The translations under genes were made by a program, and so were the position numbers. This document shows, in pieces, positions 43,681-58,096 of a DNA stretch of 64,000 bases (the stretch's first letter is position 1; each line of letters begins with the position of its first letter). Below the pieces are notes generated by a model, which saw nothing but the letters and a program-made list of their open reading frames with translations, did not search any database and had not been told where the DNA came from. The stretch is from Periplaneta americana. Taxonomy: Eukaryota; Arthropoda; Insecta; Blattodea; Blattidae. The stretch spans positions 109,838,821 to 109,902,820 of the forward strand of contig NC_091123.1 in NCBI RefSeq assembly GCF_040183065.1. The letters are read 5' to 3'.

Positions 43681-44548
43681 TACAGTCAAAATAAAAACTG
43701 ACAGACTGACTTTTTTTTTTTTCAAAATTGAGATAGTGATGCCATCTGGTTTTTAATGTGGTTCTCTATCGTTTACGGTGGGAAAAATAACCATGTTTTG
43801 ACTCTAAACATGATATCTAAGCATATAGAATAGTATGGCAATTGAAAAACTGACCAGGATTTTATAGTTAGTCAGTTTAGATTGTGACATAAATTCATGC
43901 TGTTGAAATACTACTGGTCGCTCTGGCTTTAGATAGCTAATACTGCTGAAATATTACTTCCATTTCTGGCGGTAAATAGCTGTTTTTCTATATGTAATAT
44001 ATTTTAATATTAAAAATATTGGATTGTTTGTAGATATTACAGTTATAAACCTGTTGAAAATAAACAGTGATACAAGTGACAGTGATGATGGTGTTAATGT
44101 AATGTAAAATAAGGAAAGAAAATCAACCCCAAATAGCTGGTGCTAATACTGCTGGCAATCTATCAGAACGTGACATCAGTGAAGGAGACGAGTAATACAA
44201 TGTTGTATGAAGGATCTAATATTATTCTCTAATTTCCTATTCATTTCATACTTTTGTACTGTAGTTAAACATTCTGGAGTTTCTGTAATCACTTAAAGCT
44301 TAAAGTAAAATTCCATATTTAAACAATGTATGATTTCTTAATTTTTTTGTACAAATGTATGTTACAAATTTTTGTCAAAGTGAAAACTGATCCAAAAAAG
44401 GGGTATAAATTAAACTACATATCTAAATGTGAGTGAGAATTAATTCAACTTTATTATAGTAAACACTACAGTATAATATAACTTACAGTTTTTTTAAGTT
44501 TTCTCAAAACTTTGTTTTTTGTACTTGTCAGTTTTCATTTTGACTATA
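43681..44548. mobile_element. Mariner-type MITE, TA TSD
   Basis: The element is 43683-44546. Left end CAGTCAAAATAAAAACTGAC; complement of the right end TAGTCAAAATGAAAACTGAC. TA at 43681-43682 and 44547-44548. It begins only about 25 bp after the previous element ends. Non-coding. The (C/T)AGTCAAAAT terminus and TA duplication fit Tc1/mariner. Confidence 0.78.
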
Positions 44549-46771
<2,223 letters not shown>

Positions 46772-47078
46772 AATTTCGATCTAATACAGTTAAAACTTCC
46801 CATATTATTGTTTACTCTTTGCTGTAATTCTGAAGTTGTGTATAAAATGTGTGTTGCAATTACTTGCTGATCATTAGTTGATTCTTGATAGTATTGCTTG
46901 ATTTATTACTAGTTTTTGCATACCCTATCTTTAGGCTAATATTGATCTGCTGTAAATACAAGAAAAAAAACTTTTTTTTTAAATATAAAGCAGAAGTACA
47001 CATAAAATTGTATCATTTACGTTTAATTCAGGTATAAAATAATCGTATGAGTATATGTCCTTCATTTACTTGTCCACA
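46772..47078. other. No recognised feature
   Basis: Unassigned AT-rich DNA. Confidence 0.5.
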
Positions 47079-47325
47079 CCTGTGGAGTAATGGTCAGCGC
47101 GTCTGGCCGCGAAACCAGGTGGCTCGGGTTCGAATCCCGGTCGGGGCAAGTTACCTGGCTGAGGTTTTTTCCGGGGCTTTCCCGCAACCCAATACGTGCA
47201 AATGCTGGGTAACTTTCGGTGCTGGACCCCGGACTCATTTCACCGGCTTTATCATTTCACTCAGACGCTAAATAACCTAGATGTTGATACAGCGTCGTAA
47301 AATTACCCAATAAAAATTCAGTTAC
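47079..47325 (+). mobile_element. SINE-1
   Basis: Near-identical in the head to the copy at 26638: CACACCTGTGGAGTAATGGT, GGTTCGAATCCC, GAGGTTTTTTCCGGGGCTTT, then GTCGTAAAATTACCCAATAA. A clean TSD was not identified. Confidence 0.9.
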
Positions 47326-47924
47326 TTCGTTTAGTTACAGTGTAGGTAATTAAATATTAGTCTTATTTTCCTCTGACATTATACCGAATAACGAAGATAT
47401 GTAATTCATTTATAGTTTAAAATTACAGTAGTAGTGTAGAGAAAACTATTCCCCAAGCAATAACATAAAAAATTAAGGAATGGTGTTTGCATTGTTTAGC
47501 TCTCCCTATAGAGTACTCTACATACGAAATGTTTTAACATCGCCTCATTCTATAGGGAATGAATACACGCAAACTTATGTAAAATGCTACCTCGAAATTC
47601 TTTCCGGAACTCATTTTTCAATAATTTGTTAATGTTATAAATATTTTCTAGCCATACGTGATGTATAAAATTGTGAAGACTTTGCGTAGAAGCCATGACA
47701 CTGGGTTCGCATTCCGGTTGGGATATGGAAGTCATTATTTTCAGTGTGACTTTCTCTCTGAATCCACATCACGAAATTCTACATTTCTTATAATAAAAAC
47801 AGGTAAAAAAAATGATTTGGTTTAACAAGGTTCCGAATGCTCTATCCATATAATGTTAAATTATAGTACCGTACTTTCTCAGATTCTGTCAAACATAGAA
47901 CAATGTAATTTTACCACATGTATC
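47326..47924. other. No recognised feature
   Basis: Unassigned DNA. Confidence 0.5.
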
Positions 47925-48172
47925 TTATAAATTTAAATTATGGTTTATTTAACGACGCTCGCAAATGGCGATGTTATATCAGCGTCACCGGTGTGTCGGA
48001 ATTTGGTCCCGCAAGAATTCTTTTACATGCCAGTAAATTACTGACATGAGCCTGTCGCATTTAAGCACACTTAAATGCCATCGACTGGGTCCGGGATCGA
48101 ACCCGCAACCTCTAGCACAGAACGCCAGCGCCATACCGACTACGCTACCCAGGCAGACTGTATATTATAAAT
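47925..48172 (-). mobile_element. SINE-2 with TTATAAAT duplication
   Basis: The body is 47933-48164 on the minus strand; CGATGGCATTTAAGTGTGCT then TAAATGCGACAGGCTCATGT matches 10950-10985. The B box complement is GGGATCGAACCC. TTATAAAT at 47925-47932 and 48165-48172 is a short but plausible target duplication. Confidence 0.88.
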
Positions 48173-50389
48173 ATTCACAATTGTGATACAAGGGGTTTTA
48201 TCATATATTCAGTATTAAAAAAATATATGTGCAGAGTGAAGAGGTGTTCAGTGACAGTAATCTCACAGAGTAAATCCTTGAGATAAAACGAACAGAATTT
48301 TCCTGTGTCATTTTACGTTATTTCTGAAATCGACTTTGTAGAAAAACTACAACATCGCTGTAAATTCAGTAGCACTTGTACCCCATCTCCGCAGCAGTGA
48401 GGGGAAAAGATGTAAACAAACACTACCTGTTACACACTCCGCTTTGCAAAACATTATACGACTTATGTCCTGCGCTATTTAGGCATTAGGGTGAAGCACG
48501 CGTCTACATTCCTGTAGCAGCGTTGATAAACATCCAATACTTAAAGGCAGAGATTACGAACGCAAACATTATGGCAAAACATACAGTAACACTTTTGACA
48601 ACATCTACCACAAGATTTATGATAGCCATACATAAATTTTATCACTAAATCTTGAAAGAATGCTGAATTGAATGGCTTATAGTTCACTTAATTTAGATTA
48701 TTAATTTTTCCCTTACAATGTGTTGAATTGTTGCAACAAATCGAAAATATACTTAAACATAAGATCGCATAGGTACATGTTCTTCATTAACTAATGATGT
48801 CATTGCATTGGTCCCAGATATTTACCAGATATTACATATTGCCATGCGATAGTGAAACTCAGGTTTTATTTTAAAAACTTGAAAATGAAGTTAAGTTTCA
48901 TAATTTTATACATGTTGTGAAAATTATTTTTTCCAAGCTGTAATGTTTTATTAATCACAAAACCGACAGATCTTTCTCAAATTAAGTAAAACGTTTTAGC
49001 TATATATGTGTGTGTGTGTGCGTGTGTGTGTGTGTGATAAAAATATAGGACCAATGAAATTGTTGACCAGGAATTTGTACCTATGTCATCTTATGTTTCA
49101 GTATATTTATTTGTTGCTACCATTAAACAAATTACTTATCTATGCCATTCAATTCAGCTTTCTTTCGAGCTTAAGTGATAAAATTTATTTATGTATGGTT
49201 ACCTCTAATTATTGTGATAGATATTGTCAAAAGTGTCAGTGCATGTTTTGCCTTAATTATTGTATGCGTTCATAGCCCGCTGCCCGTAAAGTGATTTATT
49301 AATAAATAAAGTATTAGAATACTCTTAAACATGATACATTATGCAAAATATTTGTTGGAACCGAGAACTCTAATGAATAGACGTTTATAAGATGTGTACC
49401 TGTATTTGTAAATGTGTTTAAAAGATAATGTGATAAAAATATAATGTAAAGTCATTATTTCTGGAAAATCTAAACGCAAAGGAACAAAATTGTAGAGGAA
49501 TTTTTCATGCATAATTTGCTAAAGATTCGTCCGTTACAAGAACTGCCATTGAGTATTTTTCACCCTACATATAAACTGAATAATTACCACTTTTTAATTT
49601 GGAGTATTTAATTAAGAGTTAAGTTTCACATTATTCTAATAAAATTGTAAAAATCTCATGAAAATTTTAGGAAAATACAATTAGAAAATCTGATACAAAT
49701 TGCAGTTCCTTCACATAGTAGATGGTAAAAAAATGGATCATGAAAATGGAGTACAATTTTAACGTTACAGGGACTGGGCGTTCCGAACCCACTTAAGATA
49801 ATATCACTGAGGGTGTGATACTTCTTCCTTTCATGTATTCTGTATCTTCCGGAAGTTTACCTTTGTGTTGCGTTTGATGCCTGGACTTCAGACTAGCCAC
49901 AGATGCTTGCGGAGCCTGACCGCCGCCGAGCGGCCCGTGTTCCCGATCTGAAGCGTACTCTAAATTGTTCAGGATACGCAGTAATGGAACACATAAAACA
50001 AGGACGTGGAAAACACATTTCGCTAAATGAAGGTCGTAAAAATCCTTCGTTTCTATCCCCGCGCCAGAGCCACGAATAGGGAAGAAGACTTTTCAGACTT
50101 TGATATATATTTTGGCGAGCTTGTTATTGTCATTGTGTCTCAAAGTTGGTAATTATTTGGATATTAATTCCAGAATGCCACAGAGTGACGAAGTTATGAG
50201 ATTGTCACCAAAGAGGTCGGGGTTCGAATACAGAGAAAGCTGTGAGTTTTATGGTTAGTAGACTTTTGGACCCAACATTCTGATATTCCTCTTCCATTTC
50301 CACAATATCACAATTTTGTCGTTTTCAAATAGCTCCTGCAGTTAAACGGCACGCTCTCCAGATTATCACAATAATTAATCTGCAACATA
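48173..50389. other. Unassigned DNA; (TG)n and one GC-rich mini-frame
   Basis: (TG)n at 49008-49036. Frame 49006-49275 follows from it. A 58-codon frame at 49903-50079 is listed separately. Otherwise no TE or gene recognised. Confidence 0.5.
49903..50079 (+). other. Unrecognised 58-codon open frame
   Basis: MLAEPDRRRAARVPDLKRTL, NCSGYAVMEHIKQGRGKHIS, then LNEGRKNPSFLSPRQSHE and a stop. Its first third is locally GC-rich (CTGACCGCCGCCGAGCGGCC), unlike the AT-rich surroundings. No splice pattern, homologue or domain is known to me. It could be a relic of a retroposed sequence or chance. Confidence 0.15.
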
Positions 50390-50672
50390 TTAACTTAATT
50401 AGTCACTGGTGTAACTCAGTTGGCTAAGGTGCTTGCCTGCCGAACCGGAGTTGCGCTCGGACGCGGGTTCGATTCCCGGTTGGGCTGATTACCTGGTTGA
50501 GTTTTTTCCGAGGTTTTACCCAACCATAAAGCAAATGTCAGGTAATCTATGACGAATCGTCGGCCTCATTTCTCCAAATACCATCTCGCGATCACCAGTT
50601 CTATCGACGCCAAATAACCTCGTAGTTGATATACCGTGGTTAAATAACCAAGTAAAAAATTAATTTAAGTAG
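50390..50672 (+). mobile_element. SINE-5, full length, with imperfect TSD
   Basis: The SINE is 50403-50659. Head CACTGGTGTAACTCAGTTGG then B box GGGTTCGATTCCC; central block TGAGTTTTTTCCGAGGTTTT; tail CGTGGTTAAATAACCAAGTA then A-rich. TTAA(C/T)TTAA(T/G)TAG at 50390-50402 and 50660-50672 matches 11 of 13. Confidence 0.9.
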
Positions 50673-50794
50673 CACGTAAGTATTCAGTTAAGCATTAGAA
50701 TCTAACCACAATGTATCAGTGGAAGTGTCAAGCTGCGTTAATGTATTGTATTGACATTTATCAATATAGGCCTATTGGTACTTAAATGAAATAA

Positions 50795-50941
50795 TACAAA
50801 AATGAGAACAAGAAATCCAAGATATTAAAATAAGCCAAAAACAAGAATTCAAAACACTTTTATTTGTAGATAATCAAGTGATAATATCAGATGAATACAA
50901 ATTACAAATAGCAACACATTAACTGAATGAAGTCATACAAG

Positions 50942-51005
<64 letters not shown>

Positions 51006-52430
51006 GCTTTATTTAACCTGGCAGAGTTAAGGCCGTAAGGCCTTCTCTTACACTCAACCAGGATTAAAACTTGCTTACACAGTTGAACATAAAACTTGAT
51101 CGGAATTAAGTAATTACATACTGATACATAATGAGATCAAAAGAGGTAGTTACATAAAATTTACCTCATAAAATAAAAATAAACATACATATTAATTTGT
51201 TAGAATCAAATACGAATCACATAAAAACAGAAGCCGATAATTCAATAAAAAAAGAAAAATGTACACAGTAAAAATAAAAATAAACACATTAGTATACATA
51301 TTAGTATTAGATTACAATTAAGTAGGATTTACATAATTAAACCAGAAACCGACAATTGAATAAAAGTACACAAAAATAGATTAATATTTAAAAACAACAT
51401 AGTGGGATACATATTGGCATTAAGTGATAAATAAACACGATTTAGATAATACAAATAAGAAACAAAAAAAAACAATAATAATAAAATAAAAATAAATACA
51501 GTGGAACACATTTGCAACACGTTAGGTCTGGCAACTCATCATAAGATATTTTTCTAATTTACATGTAAAGGAAATTAAAGTTCGGCAGCCCTTGACTTCA
51601 GGCGGCAGAGAATTCCAGTGACGAGAAATAGCAGCAGTGAAAGACGAAGAATAAAGAGATGTGTGCAGTGGTATTTCTAGAGTGTTATATTGTGACCGAG
51701 TATTAAAGTTATGTACCGAGAAAGACTGTGGAATCGGACAGATAAGTAAGAGGAAGTAAAGGTGTGCAAAATTCGGTATAAGAGAGAAAGTGAATGTAAG
51801 GATTAAGGGATGACAATTTCAACCGAAAAAAAAAAAACTAAAATGATGGCATCTATAGGCGAAGATCCAGTAAGAAGTAAAATAATTATAAATAATAAAT
51901 CATTGAGCAAACCTACTTATTTAACTATTTATGATGTTTTTTCTATCTTATGAGAATGAAAAAGATATTCAAAATAAAGTCTCAAAGTTCCTAAAAATAA
52001 CAGGCCTCATAAATAATATTTTTAAACCTACAAAATTTCAAGGAGAATTAGAGTAAAAATTTATAACACTTTCGAACTTCCTATGTTGATGTATGGCAGT
52101 GAGATGTGACCTTTAAAGTCATCTGATAAATCAAGAAGTAGAGCGGCTGAAATGAAGTTAATGAGAAAAACTGTGCAATGTATTTTGTTAGATCACAATG
52201 CTAGTAAAGAAATTTTAAATGAACTAAAAGTTACATCATTGCTGGATAAAATACAAAAATAACTGGTTTGAACAGATCCAACGGATGCTACGAGATCGTC
52301 TCTCAAGAATAATGAAAAATCACTAACCTTGGGGAACAAGACATCAGGGATGACCATTGAAATGACTACTGGACGACTGAGACTGGAACAGATCAACCAT
52401 TTGGTCTAGATCCATGAAAAGTGTGTGATG
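50795..52430 (+). mobile_element. LINE-C, reverse transcriptase end, split
   Basis: A third LINE family. The first part reads ISQKQEFKTLLFVDNQVIIS then DEYKLQIATH: the FADD/YADD catalytic box is FVDN (50866-50877), so the last catalytic Asp is lost. After an insertion (about 50943-51812) it resumes MTISTEKKKTKMMASIGEDP, VRSKIIINN, then KDIQNKVSKFLKITGLINN, CCMAVRC and NNWFEQIQRMLRDRLSRIMK, with multiple stops and frameshifts. Family proteins usually read FADDQVI...EKTKMM, then ITGLINN and LYGSETW. It ends at a (GAT)n run. Confidence 0.83.
50943..51812. mobile_element. Repeat R6 inserted in LINE-C
   Basis: Starts with (TAA)n (50945-51003), then TGGCTTTATTTAACCTGGCA and GAGTTAAGGCCGTAAGGCCT, and runs through GGCGGCAGAGAATTCCAGTG and GATGTGTGCAGTGG. 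It interrupts the LINE-C reading between the FVDN box and the EKTK block. The boundaries are inferred from where LINE-C similarity stops. I recognise TTTAACCTGGCAGAGTTAAG as recurrent repeat text but cannot name the family; it may be an inverted LINE 3' end. Confidence 0.6.
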
Positions 52431-52480
52431 ATGATGATGATGATGATGATTATTATTATTATGATTATTATTATCATCAT
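52425..52480. repeat. (GAT)n/(ATT)n compound microsatellite
   Basis: GATGATGAT repeats followed by ATT/ATG units, directly at the LINE-C 3' end; it may be an expanded retroelement tail. Confidence 0.9.
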
Positions 52481-52757
52481 TAACATTTATTTATTAATTG
52501 TATAATGATTTCTCATTTTATCATACTCTTGGCGCATCTTATCTTTAAGTCCATAGTTGAGCTTTATTCGGTTGACACGAAACAGATACATGATGGGACT
52601 CCAATAACGTGAGGTCTGTACGACGCGAAGCAGCGTCTTCATCTGTAAATAGACTTGACTTTAATGATTTACGCACATATTCTATATAATGAAACTACCA
52701 TGACCTCCACCACTTACCGTGATAGAGCTTTAACCGTTGCATATATTAGGGCAGAGC

Positions 52758-52822
<65 letters not shown>
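52758..52822. repeat. (TTA)n microsatellite
   Basis: About 21 TTA units followed by CAGCAGCAGC. Confidence 0.95.
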
Positions 52823-52823
<1 letters not shown>

Positions 52824-52883
52824 CAGCAGCAGCATCATCATCACCCTGCTTGATAACAACGTTGCCAAACATCTATTATGGGA

Positions 52884-53422
52884 GACTCGGCTAATTCCGC
52901 AATATTAAGAAGTAAATCTATCATATATTTATCAAAATGTTTATTGAAAAATATTATCAAGGTATGTAGACATGCACGAAACCTTTCATTACCAAATGAG
53001 ATAAAGAGACCTATTAAAATGCAAATGTTTAGTTGTACATACATTACAGTCGAAAAAAGAACAACTCGGGTAATTCCGCAACAATGCGGATAAATTCGCA
53101 ATAGGACTTGGCTATTTCCGCAGTAGAAAATAAATAATTATGAAATTCATTATGAAAGTAACATAAAAGGAACAATTTATATGTAACAGTGCTCAATTTC
53201 TTCACAGCTCTGTAGCAAAACACGAAAAACAGCCAACTTTCGATGTTTCACTGTATTGGCGACAGAGGTGTCGACCAATATCCTTGATTTTTTTCTATAG
53301 TACTGCAGAGGACATGCCTCCTGTTGACAGCCTCTCAAAACTTACGTTCGCTATTGTAAAGATGCAGTAAAATCATATATGCACTACTGCGGAATTACCC
53401 GTACTGCGGAATTACCCTACTT
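52884..53422. repeat. MITE-like unit with repeated GGGTAATTCCGCA
   Basis: CGGCTAATTCCGCAATA (near 52887), CGGGTAATTCCGCAACA (53068), TGGCTATTTCCGCAGTA (about 53108) in one orientation, and two complements TACTGCGGAATTACCC (about 53393-53425). The outermost copies form an inverted pair. The superfamily is unknown, and I found no TSD. Confidence 0.5.
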
Positions 53423-54784
53423 AATTTCCTCTACTTAATGTGATTTATTAATAAATAAAGTAGACTATTAAAATATTCTTAAACCGTAAACATTATTTAC
53501 ACAAAATATTTGTTGGAACCGAGAAATCTAATATAAAGACATTTATAAAATGTGTACCTGAATTTGAGAGTTAATTTTCCAGTGTCAGGGTTGCAATCCC
53601 TCCAAGCTCTAGTAAAATTGTGTAGAATAAATACAATATTGTAGCCGGTTTTGTCGGTCTGCTTCCGTTCTCCCGACAATTCCACTAATACTCCATTATC
53701 AGTTTATTACGCCATCATCTGAGACAGCATCGTTCTTGTGAGATAGCACTGTAACATTAGATCTACTATCTAGTGTAGGGACTTCATAGGTGTATGAATA
53801 ACACTTGTGTTAAAATATAGGCCTATGTACAATTTCCGGAAAGTGCTAGTTTCCTTTGTTCAGCTCTGACATCGTGTGAAGGTTTATAATGCTTATTCCA
53901 GTATTTTTGCTGTGTCTGTAGTCCGGGTCAGCTTACTTAATACCCTAAGGGTGAAACCTAACCATTTTTCTCCCATTACTACATAGGCTATGCTAGTGGG
54001 TTGTGGTGATTTTCTAGTTTGCAGGTTGAATTTTCTTTTGCCAACTTCGTTTCGAATTTCGATACTGACAAATACTACAAATGGTAGTGATTTTGTAACT
54101 GGTATGTTGGCAGCTGAGACAAATATCGACAATATTTGTCGGTACTGGAGTTCCATGAAATTAAAATTGTAGGGCTACTAGATTTCTGAAGCTAGTGAAA
54201 TTTGAACATACTAATAATTAATTAATATCAGTATTAATATTAATACATAATATTTATTTTATGTGTTGAATTGTGGTTATAATTCAAGACTATAGTCAGG
54301 TAAGTTTTCGTAGTTAGTACTGATAAATTGTGGTCAACCAAATACATTTTTAGGTTAGGTCTCGTGAGTCAATAATTGTTTAGTCAAACCAATGAATTTC
54401 GTATTGCCAGACAAAATACTTGTCATGTTGATCCCTTTCCCGTATATATATGTTATAATTTATTGAATTATTTAGAATAACCTTCCAACATAAAGTACGG
54501 TAAGTAAATAAGTCATTTAGTACGCAGGATCGTGTGATATCTGGTAACATTTGACAACACTGTCAAGACGGCACTATTTGCTGTTTAGGAACTGTTCTTA
54601 AGTGACCCTCACTATAGAACTATCCATGGTTGTCTGATGTTTCTCGATCTATGTAACCGGTAATATATTTTGAGTCCTTTGAATGTGGTTCCCAGAGCAA
54701 CAACTGTCGTTGTTATAGTTATAACAACGTGATTCCACATTCTTTGTGTTTTGACATACTATTTTTAATGTATCTAGGCCTAAA
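53423..54784. other. No recognised feature
   Basis: Overlapping frames on both strands at 53893-54172 have no motif I recognise. Confidence 0.5.
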
Positions 54785-55328
54785 TATACAGGATGATCCG
54801 TTTGGGTATGGATAAAATAAAAACACCGTAAAACATTTACTACTGAATTTTATTTGTTGAAACTTTGTGCATACAACACTGAAAGATGGGAGATTCCTCA
54901 GAGCTCAACATGACCCCTGTTGCGCACCCTGCACAACTCATAACGGTGATGCGATTCAGCCCATGTCCGTTGTCATGTAAGAGGGATGATTTGTTGAAAA
55001 GCTTGAGTAATTACTCTCAGACCATCAATGTTACTAGATTTCTGTGAATAGACAATGTCTTTAACAAAAGAAGTCAGGTTTGGGGGCCAAGCCAAGAGAT
55101 AGCTGCTTCTCGTACTGGGTTGCACCTTCGATCTCCTGCATGTTTTTTAAACACAGAACTTATTTCTACAAATGTTCCATACCACAACATTATGGAATCG
55201 TATTTAGGTACATTAAGCACACCATACTCACGTCGAAATTCCCTTTGAACTCTTTTAGCACTCTCAAATTTATCATACCAAAGAACACATTGTACCCGCT
55301 GTTGATTTGTAGTAGCCATTTTAATCAT
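54785..55328 (-). mobile_element. Internally deleted mariner-like element
   Basis: The minus-strand frame 55074-55328 reads MATTNQQRVQCVLWYDKFES, AKRVQREFRREYGVLNVPKY, then DSIMLWYGTFVEISSVFKK: the N-terminal helix-turn-helix of a mariner-like transposase. Below about 55083 the reading changes to a C-terminal-like segment (NLTSFVKDIVYSQKSSNIDG, LRVITQAFQQI), with the catalytic core gone. The end ACAGGATGATCCGTTTGGGT at about 54789 looks like a terminal sequence. An internal deletion of this kind is how MITEs arise. Confidence 0.75.
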
Positions 55329-58047
55329 CTACGATTTTCATTTGTCCTTTCAGATTATGTATTGTTGATTGTCATATATGGAAACTACCATCTTTTAATC
55401 ATAATATAACCAGCAAGAAATTTTTCCTACTGTCATAATAGCCTTATAATAATAAATTAACATTATCCATGCCCACAGGGATCAGACAGTAGGCCTACTT
55501 ATATTTAAGCATTTTTTAGTTTATTACAATTACAGAATTCATCATTTCATTTTTTCACATGTTCTGATGATAAGGTAATTTGCAGTAACACTGAAGTATA
55601 CAGAAGCTGAAAATATAGGATTGGAAATGTGACCAAATTTACAATTAGAATTGTTTAATATTGTAGAACACAACATCGTAAAATTGTAGCCTACTAAATT
55701 TTAAAGCATATATTCAATACTCAGGAAATATTTATTAATTAAAATTTTAATTTATTTATGTATTTATTTTATTTTGAAAATTCATACCAGCAAGTGACAG
55801 TTTTGCCTTGCAAATGCTAATTGGCCTTATTCAGTCTTACTGTAGATATAACAGAGATTGTTCCAGCACATTGAGAATATTCAGAACTCGAAACACTTGA
55901 GGTTGTCGTCTTTTTGGAAGCTTGTAAAAGAATTTGAAGACATTGCACAAGATTTTCTAATGAATGCTATTCATTCACTAGAAGAGAAGCTACTTATGAT
56001 CGAGGAGAAAATGGCAGACATATATGAATGTTTTGTAATTAGTTTATGCTTCATTAAGCTCTAATTCGTTTATGAACAAAACTGTGTTATTATTTTATAA
56101 GCGTATTACTTAACAAGGCTAAACGGCCTTCAAATATTTATCGACTTTAGAATAAGCCTGTGTATTTATAGTTTTGAAGATAATGTTACTTAGGTATGAT
56201 CGTTTACTAGAAATACAGCCCTATTACACAAGAATTTTTTTTTTGTTACGTCTTTGAATTTTTATGCATGTTTAAATGTCTTTCGTCCTTGATGTTTTAA
56301 CATCGTATGCATTATATGATCACGAGTAGTATTATATACCGGTAATGGATCATTAATTACCACACGTTATATAATGTACCACAGTTTTGTACGCAGTATT
56401 GTTCGTTTTATTGTTGTTAACGTAATACTCTTTAGAAGCTTCTTCTTATGGTTCATAAAACCGCTGTAAAATCCCTTTGATCGTAAATAAATAAACCGCT
56501 AAGTTGATATAAAATTCAAATACAAGGACGTCACGTCGCTTTGTAATACAACTTCACCGAACAATTCGCCATCCGTAGGTAAATAAACACTCTAAAAATT
56601 TATTCTTATGTATCCACGATTTCCTATTCACTAAAAGAAAGCGGGTTATATTTCGTGAGGCAAGAGATTTTAGTCTTCTTAAGTTAGGTTTCTTCTCTTT
56701 TCTCGTATTCGTATAAAGTGAATAACGAAATATTTTGGGTATGATACGTTCCATTCCATTGGAGGAGTGAGACGGAAACATACCAGAATGAAAGCAGAAT
56801 AGTAAAGATATCATGAGACATCACCTAACGGAAACGGAAGTGTCTGCTGGGCGAGAAAGATGTATAAGACAGTAGTTCAGACAGACTCGTATCTCAGTTT
56901 TAACTGCAGTTAAGTTTAAAAAAGAAATCAAATCTTTTCTTTTTTGCAGTTTGCTGTGAAATCATGTGTTGCCTTTCCTTTTCCGCATCTTAAATTTTTA
57001 GGCTATTTTAACTCATGCTTTTTCGATCTTCTTTCTCATAATTTCACCACATATTGCTTTTTGGTGTTACAGTTTTTCTCGTTACTGTCGCAGACCGGTT
57101 AGCAGTCTGCTATGCTCCAACTCAACCGAACATCTTTGTTTCAAACTTCTAAGTCTAAGATGTTCAAACAGATCATATCAAAAGTCCATTTTCGGTGATG
57201 AAGCTATTTCCTTCTTTTATTTAACGCTCATAATATCGCAATCACATAAAAACATAATTTCTATTGTTGATTTAAACTATTTTTATTCGTATTGTTAATG
57301 ATGTATTTACTCCGTAACATATTTTGGAAGCAAATTTCGGACCAATTTTCGTATAACTGTCCATTTCTTCCTGTTTGGTTATGATAAAATTGTAAACTCC
57401 ATATTCCTGCCTCGCATAATCCTTTATATACGCCTATACAAAAAGGGATCATTACCTTACCATTATCTTTAATCATTCGTTATTTCATTAAACCAAAATG
57501 CATTCGTGCGCCGTAGTTCATAGTAAGAACCTTACGGTGGGAGTGAGTAGGTGGCTGTTTAGTCGAAGCGTAGAGAAGAAGGGAAGCTTCTCAGTCCGCT
57601 TTTTCCTTCCCCTCATGCGCAGATGTGTTTCACAACATGCTGAATAGCCTCTATCAGAGTAAACAAAACTTTGCTTTACCGCTGCGCGCTTAATTTTCTG
57701 TCAGCTATCTCGCCAATACAAGATAGGCCTAGTTCAATTTTTACACTTCGAATTGCTGCATATACATTCATTATAAAAGTAAACATTTATTTAGGCTTTA
57801 ATAAGAAATTATCAAATGGTAATTGTTGAAGATATTGAAATTCGGATTAACAATCGATGTATCTAATTTTAGTTAACTAGTTTTTAATGGATATTATTGT
57901 CGGATTAAAGAAACCCTAAAAATACATCCTGATATGTCAAACAGTAAGAAAATAACAAAGATAAAACTTTAAAGTAAATAGGTCTATAACTCAAGTTTTA
58001 TGATATGGTAGATGTTTCTATCTTCATTTTAGTTATGAAAGATGGAT
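55329..58047. other. No recognised feature
   Basis: 2.7 kb of unassigned DNA. The frame 55858-56064 reads like a short helical segment (FWKLVKEFEDIAQDFLMNAI) but I cannot assign it. Confidence 0.45.
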
Positions 58048-58096
58048 CTTGTGTTAAATTTTAAGGTACCTCAGGTACGTTAAAATTTAACACAAG
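58048..58096. repeat. Perfect hairpin, 17-bp stems
   Basis: CTTGTGTTAAATTTTAA at 58048-58064 and its exact complement at 58080-58096, with a 15-bp loop containing GGTACC and GGTAC. Could be a young palindromic duplication or a small foldback. Confidence 0.9.
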
